Below, in pieces: positions 39,501-49,800 of a DNA stretch of 64,000 nt. A program made the position numbers and the translations under genes. Where the stretch lies: positions 24,023,142 through 24,087,141 of the forward strand of contig NC_063054.1 of assembly GCF_018812025.1 (NCBI RefSeq). Reading direction: 5' to 3'. Positions within the stretch are counted from its first letter, which is position 1. Each line of letters starts with the position of its first letter. The DNA is from Megalobrama amblycephala. Its lineage: Eukaryota > Chordata > Actinopteri > Cypriniformes > Xenocyprididae. Below the pieces are notes generated by a model. That model had not been told where the DNA came from. It saw nothing but the letters and a program-made list of their open reading frames with translations, and ran no database searches.

Positions 39501-41067
39501 TCAATACGTGAAATACACCTAGATAAATGTATATTAATAATGCGATTTAACGTTAGCTCTGGTGATGGCTTATATAAGATCATGAGGCATGACTAGCTGC
39601 TACCTCAAGTGACATGAGCACAATTTGTGCTGCTGCACAAAACATTCTGTAAATAATTATGCAAACATACCTTTATCTTGCTCTTTTTTTCTCCTCCTCT
39701 GTCTTTTTCTTCTTTCTTTTTTCGGCACCAGAGGAATACATCCTTTTTGTGACATGGCTTATCATTTATAACATTTATTACAGTGACGTGCACTTGCGCG
39801 CCGGCGCGAATTGTCAATGCACGCGAGGTGTCTATGCGCAATTGCGCATGACTCAAAGGCTAGCAGACACAGCAGCAGTTGTCGGCAAATCAGAATTTTC
39901 TTGTCTCGAATTATTTATTTATTCATTCGTATTCATTCATTCATTCATTCATTTATATCACTTGTTTAAGTTATTTAATTGTAAAAAAAAAAAAAAAAAA
40001 AAAACACGATTGGGGGGCCCCCTATTGGCCAGGGGGCCCCAAGCAGCCGCTTAGTTCGCTTATGCCTCGGGCCGGCCCTGCCTGGTTGGAGCTAAACTCT
40101 GCAGGACTGTGGCTCTCTAGGACCGATGTTCACCACCCCTGATTTATATTGTAATCATTGTGTTTTTTTGCAGTCTGCACCAGAAGATGATGTTGACATT
40201 CTAATCATCAGAGCTGCACCAAAGGGAGATGAAAAAGTACTTTTGGTCAGCTACAGTTTACAGGCTGCATGTAATGTGTTCAGAGACTTGATAAACAGGC
40301 TACAGGATATCTCATCCAGTGTTACTGGATTTGCTAAAAAACATGGCATCATTATTACATATGACAGACTTGACTTGATGATTCTTGAATTTAAAAATGT
40401 CTTTGAAGATGCCCACAATGCTGCTCTCTGGCCCAGCCCAGAGCTCAGTGAGCTATCTAAACTGTTCAGAAATGTAGTTGTTACGTACCAAAAGAACATC
40501 CAGGTTCTGATTAATGCTGTCATCGACTTCCTGAGCGAGACCAAATACAAAATGATTGGAATGGCTGATATCAAATTTATAATTGCACAAATGCTGGAGA
40601 AAATTGCCAACAACCTGGAGATATATTTCTCTCCCATCATGGAGAACTTCAACACAGTTGAAATGACGTTTCCTTCTGGTAAGGTCATCACTGTAGCCAA
40701 GGTCCAAGAAAATATGAGAAGTAACATGAAAATTCTCCTAGCTATGATGGCAGATGTGATGCCGCAATTGGAAAGCATTGATGACTTTCTTGAGAAATTG
40801 GGACAGACAATTCAAAAGGTTGTTTATGAAGCACAAGAATTTGTGGACAGCATGAAGTCCGACATCTTAGAAGCTATTGCCCGTCCCCTTAACACTTTCT
40901 TCAAAAAGTTGATGAGTTCTTATGAGGACATTGCAGTGTTCATCATCTTAAATGTTTTTTTTCCTTTAGCTCTGTTAATTAACAACCTTTCTACTGACTT
41001 TGAGGAAGTGCTTAATGCAAATAATGGAATACAGCAAATTGAGCTTCCCTTCCGCTTTTTCCAGTAA
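21488..41067 (+). CDS. apobb: Apolipoprotein B-like gene, copy 2 (complete, 28 coding exons)
   Basis: Exons: 21488-21542, 23819-23848, 24057-24160, 24270-24415, 24498-24645, 24739-24891, 24989-25113, 25201-25286, 25369-25822, 25908-26022, 26108-26254, 26387-26598, 26672-26867, 26968-27144, 27242-27445, 28549-28716, 28802-29007, 29094-29273, 29359-29468, 29553-29760, 29905-30080, 30513-30673, 30781-30890, 31002-31375, 31470-37508, 37604-37709, 37822-38008, 40174-41067. They sum to 11,271 bases (3,756 residues; human APOB is 4,563). Order: signal peptide, vitellogenin-type lipid-transfer domain to about residue 650, further N-terminal lipoprotein modules to about 1130, then lipid-binding strands and helices. 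Matches to human include LFPEDDEP, FLPTGTG-like YLPTGTG and KYSRNYK. Borders are GT-AG except a GC donor at 37509. It assembles VLDL-like particles with MTP in the ER. Confidence 0.95.
21654..23234. mobile_element. Non-autonomous element with CCCTTAYGRAAA inverted ends in apoB intron 1
   Basis: The left end CCCTTATGAAAAAGAAGT and the complement of the right end (CCCTTACGAAAAAGTATAC) form a TIR. The interior is dominated by AAGTATACTT words. A second element with closely similar ends is at 61295-62824. No transposase is seen. Confidence 0.6.
22623..22850. mobile_element. Palindromic MITE with GGTTTCACAGACAAGG ends (nested)
   Basis: The left end GGTTTCACAGACAAGGCTTA and right end CCTTGTCTGTGAAACC are inverted. 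The element is nested in 21654-23234. A second copy of the same family lies at 55314-55541 in slc22a16 intron 7. Confidence 0.8.
23473..23736. mobile_element. Palindromic MITE of the GGGACAGTTCACCC type
   Basis: The ends TTAAAGGGACAGTTCACCC and AGTGAACTATCCCTTTAA are inverted and TTAA-flanked. Sub-ends TTTACTCACCCTCAGA and GGGTGAGTAAATGATGAC also mirror each other. This family is extremely common in zebrafish-type genomes, which supports cyprinid origin. It lies in intron 1 of apoB copy 2. Confidence 0.85.
24057..30080 (+). CDS. apobb: apoB copy 2, exons 3-21: N-terminal lipid-transfer module
   Basis: These exons encode about residues 29-1133. Exons 3 to 13 form the large lipid transfer protein domain shared with vitellogenin and MTP. 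Clear alignments to human APOB include the exon-4 segment VQIEVPRTCSYIL, LALITGMHYPLAQLI, the helical region VYQALFQCGTPECT, RIAAYLIVMKDPQPSEL, and ALSLSL-independent FRDTMQKTINYAADKVP. Exons 16 to 19 match the human FFLHYIFMENAFELPTGAG and FPGLNYCTSGAYSNA regions. Many cysteines are retained, in line with the disulphide-rich human N-terminus. The equivalent exons of copy 1 are outside the window. Confidence 0.9.
27499..28476. mobile_element. TTAA-flanked element, second copy (apoB copy 2 intron 15)
   Basis: The ends TTAAAGGTGCCCTAGAATC and TTCTAGGGCACCTTTAA are inverted and sit on TTAA. The body is the reverse complement of the element at 7934-8919, with shared blocks such as ACCTTGGCATAG and its complement. 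It lies between exon 15 (ending 27445) and exon 16 (from 28549). Confidence 0.75.
31470..37508 (+). CDS. apobb: apoB copy 2, giant coding exon
   Basis: An open exon of 6,039 bases, about residues 1349-3361. It is collinear with 1340-7375, one codon longer (DEDE instead of DDE near 31682), with residue differences scattered at roughly one in twenty or fewer. The segment aligned to the human receptor-binding site B is SLSTKSGLKIA (about 36614-36650). The segment aligned to the human apoB-48 editing codon reads EEIEKY (about 33534-33551), with no CAA codon. The donor at 37509 is GCAAGT; if unspliced, translation would end at 37531. Confidence 0.95.
37509..37514 (+). other. GC splice donor after the giant exon (copy 2 only)
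   Basis: The exon end CTTGACA is followed by GCAAGT, whereas copy 1 has GTAAGT at 7376. Positions +3 to +6 (AAGT) are kept, as is typical of working GC-AG introns. A nearby GT (37513) would shift the frame. The acceptor CAG at 37601-37603 is intact. Confidence 0.75.
38255..40084. mobile_element. hAT-like element with 8-base target duplication
   Basis: The left end CAGTGCCGGCCCGAGCC and the complement of the right end (CAGGCAGGGCCGGCCCGAGGC, one gap) form the TIR. GTTGGAGC flanks both sides (38247-38254 and 40085-40092), an 8-base duplication typical of hAT. Copy 1 has the single, empty GTTGGAGC near 9169-9176. A minus-strand frame at 39605-39856 is lysine-rich, but I cannot assign it to a transposase. 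Confidence 0.8.
38561..39361. repeat. ~800-base imperfect palindrome nested in the hAT-like element
   Basis: CTATGCAGGAAGTAATGCAG at the left is exactly mirrored by CTGCATTACTTCCTGCATAG at the right. Blocks such as GTAGATCTAC, AATATCAAATTTAG and TGCATTTTATGAC recur inverted. Near the centre is a perfect hairpin, ACCATTATTTTAAAGTG with its complement (38966-39013). It is a foldback element nested inside another transposon. Confidence 0.75.
40174..41067 (+). CDS. apobb: apoB copy 2, last coding exon
   Basis: Encodes 297 C-terminal residues ending IELPFRFFQ, stop TAA at 41065-41067. The acceptor TTTTGCAG at 40166-40173 is the same as in copy 1. The first ~26 residues are identical to copy 1; divergence then rises to about one residue in five, with a four-codon deletion near 40563. 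The 3' untranslated flank returns to near identity. Confidence 0.92.
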   Translation, partial: SAPEDDVDILIIRAAPKGDEKVLLVSYSLQAACNVFRDLINRLQDISSSVTGFAKKHGIIITYDRLDLMILEFKNVFEDAHNAALWPSPELSELSKLFRNVVVTYQKNIQVLINAVIDFLSETKYKMIGMADIKFIIAQMLEKIANNLEIYFSPIMENFNTVEMTFPSGKVITVAKVQENMRSNMKILLAMMADVMPQLESIDDFLEKLGQTIQKVVYEAQEFVDSMKSDILEAIARPLNTFFKKLMSSYEDIAVFIILNVFFPLALLINNLSTDFEEVLNANNGIQQIELPFRFFQ

Positions 41068-41091
41068 AATGGTCATTCTGAACAAACAGTC

Positions 41092-41360
41092 AATAAAATA
41101 AACACTACCATCTTTTGAAATGAACATTCTTAAATGGGCATTCAAGCCATTGGACACTCATCTGAAGTGCAGTACCAACATGTTTAAAAAGCACTCACTG
41201 ATGCCATACATGCCGCATTAATATGCTGTTGTATTATTCTATTTGTATAAATGATGACTCAAATATTAACCTAGGTATCAAGTACAAAAAATGTCAATTG
41301 TGACATTTCATCCTTGTTCTGTATCTTAAATTAATGGCATGATGGATGAGGCTAAATAAA
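41092..41360 (+). terminator. Candidate polyadenylation signals, apoB copy 2
   Basis: AATAAA at 41092-41097, shortly after the stop, and again at 41355-41360 before a T-rich stretch. Both have counterparts in copy 1. Confidence 0.5.
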
Positions 41361-42270
41361 GAACTTTTATTATGCAATACCATGCATCTCTTCATTTTTT
41401 TATTTTTTTTTCAGTGATAGTCTGATGATCTGGGCTGCATTTCTCAAAAGCACTGTGAGCTAAGTTGATTGTAGAGACCATTTGGTTCCTGCACAGTTTA
41501 GCTAATTACCTGTATATATTATTATGAGCAAAAACACATGTTTCTTCCTCAACAACAAAGATACAGTGTATGTTATTATTAACTGTGATGAGCACACTGT
41601 TAAAATGTGACTTATACTGGTTAGTTTGATGCACTTTTAATATAATGCTTATAAATAGCTATTTATAATATTTATAATGTGATAAAGCAAAATCTGCATT
41701 ACAAAATACTACCTCTCAGTATGTGAGCAAGAAATCACTTCAATATTCCAGAATACTGTTTTTGTTAAGAACATAAAAATGCCTGAAGAAAGATTTTTTT
41801 ATGCAATATCAATGCAAGTTTACTTTCAAGTTTACATTTTTGTCTACAGCATAAATTACACAAAGTAGTACCTCAAACGTATATGGCATCTGTTATCAAA
41901 TGGCTTACAAATTGATTTCATGACTGAATGGCTCTATTGTGCCTAAACTTGTTTTGATAAAATTTAAAACCTGGGATATTATATTTTGGACATCCCCCTT
42001 TTATTTCACATTTTAGGTTTGTTTTGTTTTCTTTTGTACTATCCTAAATTAACTTCAAAGTAATGTCATCATCTTCCTTATTTGAGGTTAGTTATTTCTT
42101 GTGTTTTTTCAAAAGCCTTTCATAGCTTTACTCTGCCTCCTTGTGGTGAAGACACTGAATTGTTGACACAGTGAACAAATTCGCAAATACAGATGAGATT
42201 AAATGTATTAGTACTGACAGTATAGACCTACCAACACTTAGTACTCTTTTATATATATATTGTTGTATTG

Positions 42271-42350
42271 TATATATTTGTTTTTATTACATTTAGTGCT
42301 CACCTGATGGTATATATTTGTTTTTATTACATTTAGTGCTCACCTGATTG
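42271..42350. repeat. 40-base direct tandem repeat
   Basis: TATATATTTGTTTTTATTAC followed by ATTTAGTGCTCACCTGATGG occurs twice in a row, differing only near the end. Copy 1 has a single unit near 13010-13045, so this is a recent local duplication. Confidence 0.8.
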
Positions 42351-43613
42351 TAAATTTCCAATACATCATCTAGAAAAATAATAATAAAATAATCTCCCCT
42401 CATTTCGCTAATTCATAACAGACAAAATGTATAAAAGCATACAATAAATTCAAAATAACAAAAGCAATAAATTCACTGTGTGCTACAAAACATTTCTGTG
42501 ACTGTTAAAATGTATTAATTAATTCAGAATGTTTTATGAATTTTTGAGGTCAGTGATCCCGTTTTTTCCTTGCCAGGATAGAGCTTTCCTTTTTTCCTTT
42601 TATCATTTCATAAACCAACTAAATATTATGTGGTTTTGACTTACACATAAGTTTTCTTCTATTTATTTTGGCTTTTCTCCCACAGTTTGTAATCAATGCT
42701 TTTAAGTGTGAACACACCAGCTGTTGAATGTTCAAGTGAAGGTTACTCTTATTTATGTGTCTGCTGTAGGAAGATGAATTATGCTTTCTGACAAAAGTTT
42801 TCATGTATTTGATGCAAAAGAATGAAATTCCTATTTTAGTGAGGTAGTTATTTTAGTGAGGACGTGTCTGTATATGATTTACAGTACATAGAGCATAAAG
42901 TGTCATACACCCTACTGTGACCACAGGTTAAATTTAGGCGTGAGAATAGGTTCTGAATTCTGACATTCAGAAATGAACAGAGGGAAGAATTAGTGGCATT
43001 AACAAATCAAACAAGTGTGGCTGTAACAATAATAATGACTGGCCTGATGAGAGTCAAAGCACATTCAACTACTTCATTACACCAAGATTCACTGAGAATA
43101 AATATGACTTTCCTAGAGTCATTCAGAGTACCTCTTAAATTACAAGACACATTTTATTTTTAAAACCAAAGCTGCCTAGGCCTATTTCTGTCATGCCTCC
43201 CTCAAAAACTGGATACCTTAATAAAAAAAAAGAGGAGGTCGAGGCTAGTTACACTTCTTAATTCGAAATTTCTTTATAGATATACCTTAAAGTCTTGGCT
43301 ACAAAAAGCTATTAAACATCTCTACTATTATTGCCCTAGAAAAAAATCACTGAATCCATGCACAGACATTTTGTGTCATGTTTATAAATGTTTATGCTAG
43401 TGTTAAAGCCATGTTCATCGCTTACCTAACAGCTATAACAGCTATTGAGAAAAGAAATAAAAGATTTTGTTATTTTGGTTTGGAAGACAACATTCACAAA
43501 AAATATTCTAATCTAAGATGATTTTGAATTGTGTGTTTGAAACCAACAAAACACTGGTAGAGAAAGCACATTTGTGGAATTAGACTTTTGACTTAAAATA
43601 AATTTACTGAGAT

Positions 43614-45126
43614 CAGGGTTGGGCAAAAATACATCAAAATGTATTTTAAAATAAAATACCAAATACCTTAATTTTAAGTGTATCAAAATAAACTACAAAA
43701 TACAGCAACCACACCATGTATCAAAATAAACTACCGCATTTTTTGTATTTTAAAAATACTAAAAAATACTTTTACATGGGAGCATGAAATTTCTTCGCAA
43801 ACCTTCCATCAATTGGCCTATTTGATCGATCCCTGATCTATTAACCAGAACAGGGGATGTGTCCGTGCGTCGGATGATCAATGACATCATACCCTCAATT
43901 TCTGGTTTTACTTTGTAGAAACCATGAAACAATATTCCTCATCTTTATATTCCTCATCTGTCTAATAAAACATATATTTTATTAGAGAGATGAGGAACTA
44001 TTTGGATTCATTCATCTACTGAAAACTAATCATGTTATATACCTTTTTGTTTAAATTTCGTTTTCTTGATTTACTGCGAGCACCATGTATTACCATAACT
44101 AACATCGATCTAGCTTACTGCAGTGTGCAACAAGTGTCTCATAGCAGCCGTCAAGCGAACGCACAGAGTAGCATTATGACAACTTTCAACACTCAAATGT
44201 ATCTAATATGATAAACAGCACTGCATTACCCCACGTACGCTAGACTGAAAAAAACGGCAAGTGCGGCATAATGAAAGTTCCGCTGCTTTCAAGACATGTG
44301 TCACGCTCGTCTCTCATTAGCAATCTCTCCAGGGGTCTCGTTGAGCTTCAACATCACTCACCCTGCTCTGCTTCATATTACAGTAACTTTAATAATCTCA
44401 TCCATGAACACGATTTCTGCCGGAGTCCCGTCCCGATTCTTTCCCACCGGCTGTAGACCTGAAAACAACACATCCCATGATTCCACAAAATCAAGGATAA
44501 GCGAATGAATAAGCGACCTCTAGCAACGGAAATTTACATATTGTGGCTTTAACAGATCGAATATTCACATGTGATCTCCTAGATGAAGGTTAGTTTTAAA
44601 TGAACAAACAGTTTAATGTTTAAAAGTTTTCAAATGACTAATAATTTAGCTACTTGGTGTTTGGTAATGAAGGGCCTACTTTGCATCAGCAATACTGACT
44701 CATTCATAAGAAGACTACTGATGGCACCTGTGTTCATAGCACTAATTAATCAATTGATTGTTAATCATAAATATAGGGGGCTGCTGCTTGGTAGTTATCA
44801 AGAACATTATGTAAATTCGTACACTATCTTAGCTTAGGCTACTAAAAGGAACACCAAAACTTAACATCTGTTCTGAACTCAACAAGTCTGGGCAAACCAC
44901 TGAGTAGGCACCAATCAGAAGCTGCATTTTTATGATGTCATCATGTAGACTTCCTACAAAGTATTTTACAGTATTTTAAAACTAGAAAAATACAAAACAC
45001 GAAAGTATTTTGATACAAAATACAAAGCCATTTTCATTAACCCTATCAAATACAAATTACAAAATACTATTTTGTATTTGAAGTACGCATTTGAAATACA
45101 TGTATCATAAATACTGCCCATCCCTG
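43614..45126. mobile_element. hAT-like element with perfect 8-base target duplication ACTGAGAT
   Basis: The left end CAGGGTTGGGCAAAAATAC and right end ...TACTGCCCATCCCTG are inverted. ACTGAGAT flanks both sides (43606-43613 and 45127-45134). The empty site reads ACTGAAAT in copy 1 near 14175. The interior carries near-terminal TATTTTAAAATA/CAAAATAC repeats and no recognisable transposase, so it is non-autonomous. Confidence 0.85.
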
Positions 45127-45520
45127 ACTGAGATTCAACCCTTGTGACAGATCCCCTTTTGTGACAACTAGCCCCGGCCTCATATATAATTGATTAACAG
45201 AGGATGCACTGATTGATTGACTTAGTCGTTGATTGAATTAGCACATTTGCTAGATTAATGGCCTATGTGATTGTCTTTGGAGGATATAAAATAAATAAAT
45301 TAAAAGACACATGGCCTAATTATCAGAGCATGCCACAGAAAACAGACATAGGCTACTGACAAATTGAGTGGACATGTTCACAACAGATTTCGCTTGGCCT
45401 GTGTATTAAGTCTAAATGATTTATTAATACCCATCTCACGTCACAGGGATATTTCCAGGGGATCACGAAGTACCTTGTCAACTATGTAAACTCTGCATAA
45501 CCTGACAAGAGTTACGTACG

Positions 45521-45718
45521 ATGGAAGTAAAAACAACACAGACACACTTGAAGCAATATGATGTAATTTCAGCTGTTCAGGGCACTAATGGCTCTTCTTC
45601 ACCTACCGGGGTGTCGCATTACCAGATGTTAGGCGAACTTTTTGGTTTTAATCGTTGTTTGCCTTGGAGTGGAAAGTTCCCCACCGAAACCGCCCCTCCT
45701 ACAACTAAGGATCTATGA
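45521..45718 (+). other. Unrecognised 65-codon open frame upstream of slc22a16
   Basis: It starts MEVKTTQTHLKQYDVISAVQ and ends about 70 bases before the transporter ATG. It has no domain that I recognise and is not in a repeat that I can identify. It could be an upstream ORF in the 5' leader, or chance. Confidence 0.2.
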
Positions 45719-45790
45719 TAGTCAACATGTACAAATTGACAAGAGTCAGAAGAGCCCTTCTCACTCTTGAGGATCTTGCACAAGCTGAAA

Positions 45791-45840
45791 ATGACCACGG
45801 GCGTGGAGCGACTATTCGACGAACTTGGACACTTTAAAAG
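45791..45840 (+). CDS. slc22a16: slc22a16 exon 1 (50 bases, start codon)
   Basis: Encodes MTTGVERLFDELGHFKR, joining FQACLYFAAIF of exon 2. This parallels the human start, where an acidic segment ending GHFGRFQ precedes the first membrane helix. The context AAAATGA is favourable, the donor GTAGCC follows, and no upstream in-frame ATG precedes a stop. It is too short for a routine open-frame search. Confidence 0.85.
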
Positions 45841-46773
45841 GTAGCCATTTGTTCCCGAAAGGAACGTAAGTCTTTTATGGGAATGGTCAACATATCTGTT
45901 AATATTTACACTAATATTTACACCAAGTCATAGTTATGTATGTCGAATGAATTATGCGGATTTTTCATTTTGTTGCCCTTTAATAAAGAGCTCGCGTGCG
46001 CTGTTGAAGACGTAGGCTACACGAATATCCAGTCCTATAGAGTAAATAATGTTCAAAATTTTACATTAAAAGTTTTATTAAAATAATAATTTCGATAATT
46101 ATTTTGAATTATTTACATTTACTTCAGACTGCAGGAGAAATCGTAAATCGTAGCTGCATTTATTAACAGCCACTGCACTGTAAAAATGTTATTCGCACAG
46201 TTTGTCTTTATTGAATATTTTATGTATTCTTGATAATCAATGATGTGTACACCTTGTCCAATTTATCCTTCTACTTTCCCTTCAGGTTTCAGGCATGTCT
46301 CTACTTTGCTGCTATTTTCCAGGCCATCTCCTGTGGAATACATTACCTTGCCTCGGTTTTCTTAGTTGAAACACCTAAATTTCTTTGTGACACTCCAAAT
46401 ATCACAGACGTTCTGTATAGAAATCACTCATCAACCTCTCTGGCAGATATCTGGACTCATTACAAGCCAGGTGATGGGCCAGTGGTTGTACGGACAGCTG
46501 GAGGAGACCAGTGGGAACTTAGTCCTTGTTTAAAAGCGCTGCGGCTTGATGCCATCAATTTTCAATACAAGTTTTTTGGGAACAAGACTGTGGAGACATG
46601 TGGTGGCTTTGTGTATGATCACAGCGAAGTTGAGCAGAGCATCGTAACAGACTGGGACCTGGTGTGTGAGAAGGAATGGCTGGCCAAGCTTTCACAGCCA
46701 ACTTTTATGCTGGGAGTTTTGATTGGAGCCTTGGTGTTTGGGGATGTTGCAGATAGGTAAACTGTGTGTTGCA

Positions 46774-46838
<65 letters not shown>

Positions 46839-49800
46839 AACACAGACACAGACACACTCAGTTCTTGAAAGCAATATTATTAAGGACCTCTCACAGATAG
46901 TGGTTCTCATATTAACATAATTATATTTATTACACATCACTCCTAAACCTAACATTTAAAGATACATATTTACATTATTAGATAAAAGGAAGCATCATTT
47001 GGCAGTATTTCAAATAGCAAAGACCATTTCAAATGTCCTCACAAGTAGATTTTTGACAAGTTTCACTATGTGAGGACATTTTCAAAAAATGCCAAACCTG
47101 CACATACTGTACACACTTGGGTATAAAGAGGTTTGTTTGCACAACAGATACTTAATTGTTCACCAAATGCATCTCAAATGCATTTAGAGCAATGGAGGTA
47201 CAAAAATAACAGATAAGTTAATAAGAAAATTTAATACAGTGTAATATAGTTACCTTCATCAGTGCAATGAATAAAAGTTACCATACGACTTGAAATGTGC
47301 TTGCATGAACATGGTCAGCAGCACAAACAGGACTGATCCGTTTTTTAGGACAGAAAAAGAGAGAAGGTTGGCTTGAACATGATAAGTGTAATCTATGCTA
47401 AAGTACTACTTCAAACCTGAACATTTAATTTTGCAATATAGTTTACAGTTGGCAAATATTTGCTTCTGCAGTAAGATAACTAAAAGCACAGAGAGCAGTT
47501 CAGGATGCGAGATGTGCAGACGCTGCATGGCTGCATAAACAGGATATCACAGGTTCACATTCCAGAAACAGGGAATGAAAGTCAATTTCCATACTAGATA
47601 CTACTGTATCCTTTACGAAAATTAAACACTGTTTTTCTACAAAAGACATGGACAAACGCACACCTTGACAAAGGCTTTTTGCCAAAACGTCGGATAATAA
47701 AGTATTTGCAAGTGAGTGTGCGGTCAGATCTCATTCATATATATTTGCTACAAATAAAACCAAAAAAACATGATTATATTATATTAACCATAGTTAAATC
47801 ATGGTGACAACAATTTTACCATGGTTTTGCTACACTAACCATAGTTTAACCATGGTATATGTAGTAAAACTGGTTATACAAATGGTAATCCATCTGCCAA
47901 AAACCATGGTTACTACACTTTTCATACTATAATAAAACCATGGTTAATTTTCATAAGGGATAATTGTACATGTTCATTTTACAGTTTGGTCAAGATTGTA
48001 CAAAAGTAGAAGAGTATTATTTGTTCGTAGAAATGTGTATCCGTACAAGTTATTCAACGATTAAACGAACACATTGGAACGCAATCAAATGTGGAATGGT
48101 CAAAGGTGAAGTCATTGTTGTGTACATAAGTGAGAGATCTGCATGCAAAACTGCCCATTGGTTTGCCTTGATAATACAATCGCCCTGTTTATCTTTAAAC
48201 AGCTGTTCACACATAAATATCAAATTGTGAATAGTGAATCTTTCTTCCATTAACTGGCAATTGACAACAGTACCAGCAGTCTCTTTCATATCAGGTGTTT
48301 GGAAAAATGGAATTTAAGTTTTTAGAAGCTCCAGTTGAAATAAATATAAAGCAAAAGTTTATATAAAGCTATTTTGGTGTCTGTAGCTTCATAAAGTTTT
48401 CTGTAGGAAATGCAAATCATGTTTAATATACACTTTTGCTTTTCCATTTTCCAGAATTGGTAGACGGCCCATTCTCATGGCTACCAGCTTGTGCCAGTTT
48501 ATTTTTGGGGTTGCTGTGGCATTCACAGGAAACTACTACCTCTTTGTGATGATGCGTTTCCTTCTTGCCATGGTAAGTTGATTGGGCCATGTTCATAATA
48601 TTTACATTCATGCATGCACATTCATGTGATTCTCGTCACAGCTGAGAAGCTCCAAATGTATATGGCTGAAAGATAATAATGTATATTCTCTCTCTCTGCG
48701 TGTGTGTTGGCAGGTGTCAAGTGGGTATCTGGTTGTAGTCTTTGTGTATGTGACAGAGTTTACAGGAATTAAGGTGCGCACATGGACCTCTATGCATGTG
48801 CACGCTGCCTTTGCTGTGGGCGTCATGGTAGTGGCTCTGGTGGGGTACCTTGTTCGTGTCTGGTGGATCTACCAGATCATCCTCACTCTCAGTACCTCTC
48901 CATTCTTGCTCTACTGCTGGAAGTTTCCAGAAACACCATTCTACCTAATGGCTAAAGGGCGGTACAAGGAAGCCCAGGAGCTGCTGGACACTATGGCCTA
49001 CTTCAATGGCCTGCCACCCACCCTTAAGGTAGACTCACTCTAACAACACATGGAATTCTGTTCCTGCCATGAATTATACCCATCTCAGACATCTGGTAAC
49101 ATTTTTCAGAATGTACCTTTCTACCATGACCTTAGAATATGAGATAAAAGTTTCATACTTTGATTGATGTTGAACAGCAATACTCTACATTATCACACAT
49201 TATCTGACTCAGCACTTCATGTTAAAATAAGAAAATTGAAAGAAAAGTGACTTGCAAAACTAAAGAGGTTCCATGAATTGAAATGCGTTTGCATTTCATC
49301 ATATTAACATTAACATTTAGAAATTACAAACCTAGACCAAAACTAGGATCAGTAGAAAATGCTGAGATATTATAATCCTTATAATGTAATATTTTAAGTG
49401 CTTGATTTGAAAGATTAGAAGGGTAGTGGAAAGTAATGGATATGAGAAAAAGTGGTATTGTTAACAGCTTGTGTTTATTTGAATGTATCATTGATCTTAG
49501 GTGTCAGAGCTTATGGATGAATGTGATGGAGCACTGTTGAAGGATAATAAGCAATCAGCTGGGAAAGCAATGGAAGTCGAGAAGAGGCTAAGCATCCTGG
49601 ACATGTTTGGAAGCTTGAAAATGGCTGGTCGCAGCGTCACCTGCTGGGCAATCTGGTTCATCGGAAGCTTGGGATACTATGTCTTCAGCCTGGGGTCTGT
49701 CAACCTTGGTGGAAATCAGTATATCAACCTCTTCCTGGCTGGTAATGGAGACATTTGTTACCAAGAAGGTGTAAATGGAATAACCCTGAGGGGAAAAAAT

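Larger units (their letters stand above)
38111..40139. mobile_element. MITE in copy 2 intron 27, split by an hAT-like insertion
   Basis: Left part 38111-38254 and right part 40085-40139 rejoin into the same palindromic element found whole at 9032-9222 in copy 1. The interrupting DNA is the separate entry at 38255-40084. Confidence 0.75.
41068..45360. other. apoB copy 2 3' flank, duplicated block
   Basis: Non-coding and collinear with 10164-14398 downstream of copy 1. It lacks the foldback element of copy 1 and contains a copy-2-specific hAT-like insertion (43614-45126). Homology to copy 1 ends at CATAGGCTA near 45353; from there on the DNA leads to the transporter gene. Confidence 0.7.

Noticed and set aside
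46619..46920. Open frames rich in CVCVCV or THTHTH
   Set aside because: Translation of the (CA)n tract next to slc22a16 exon 2.
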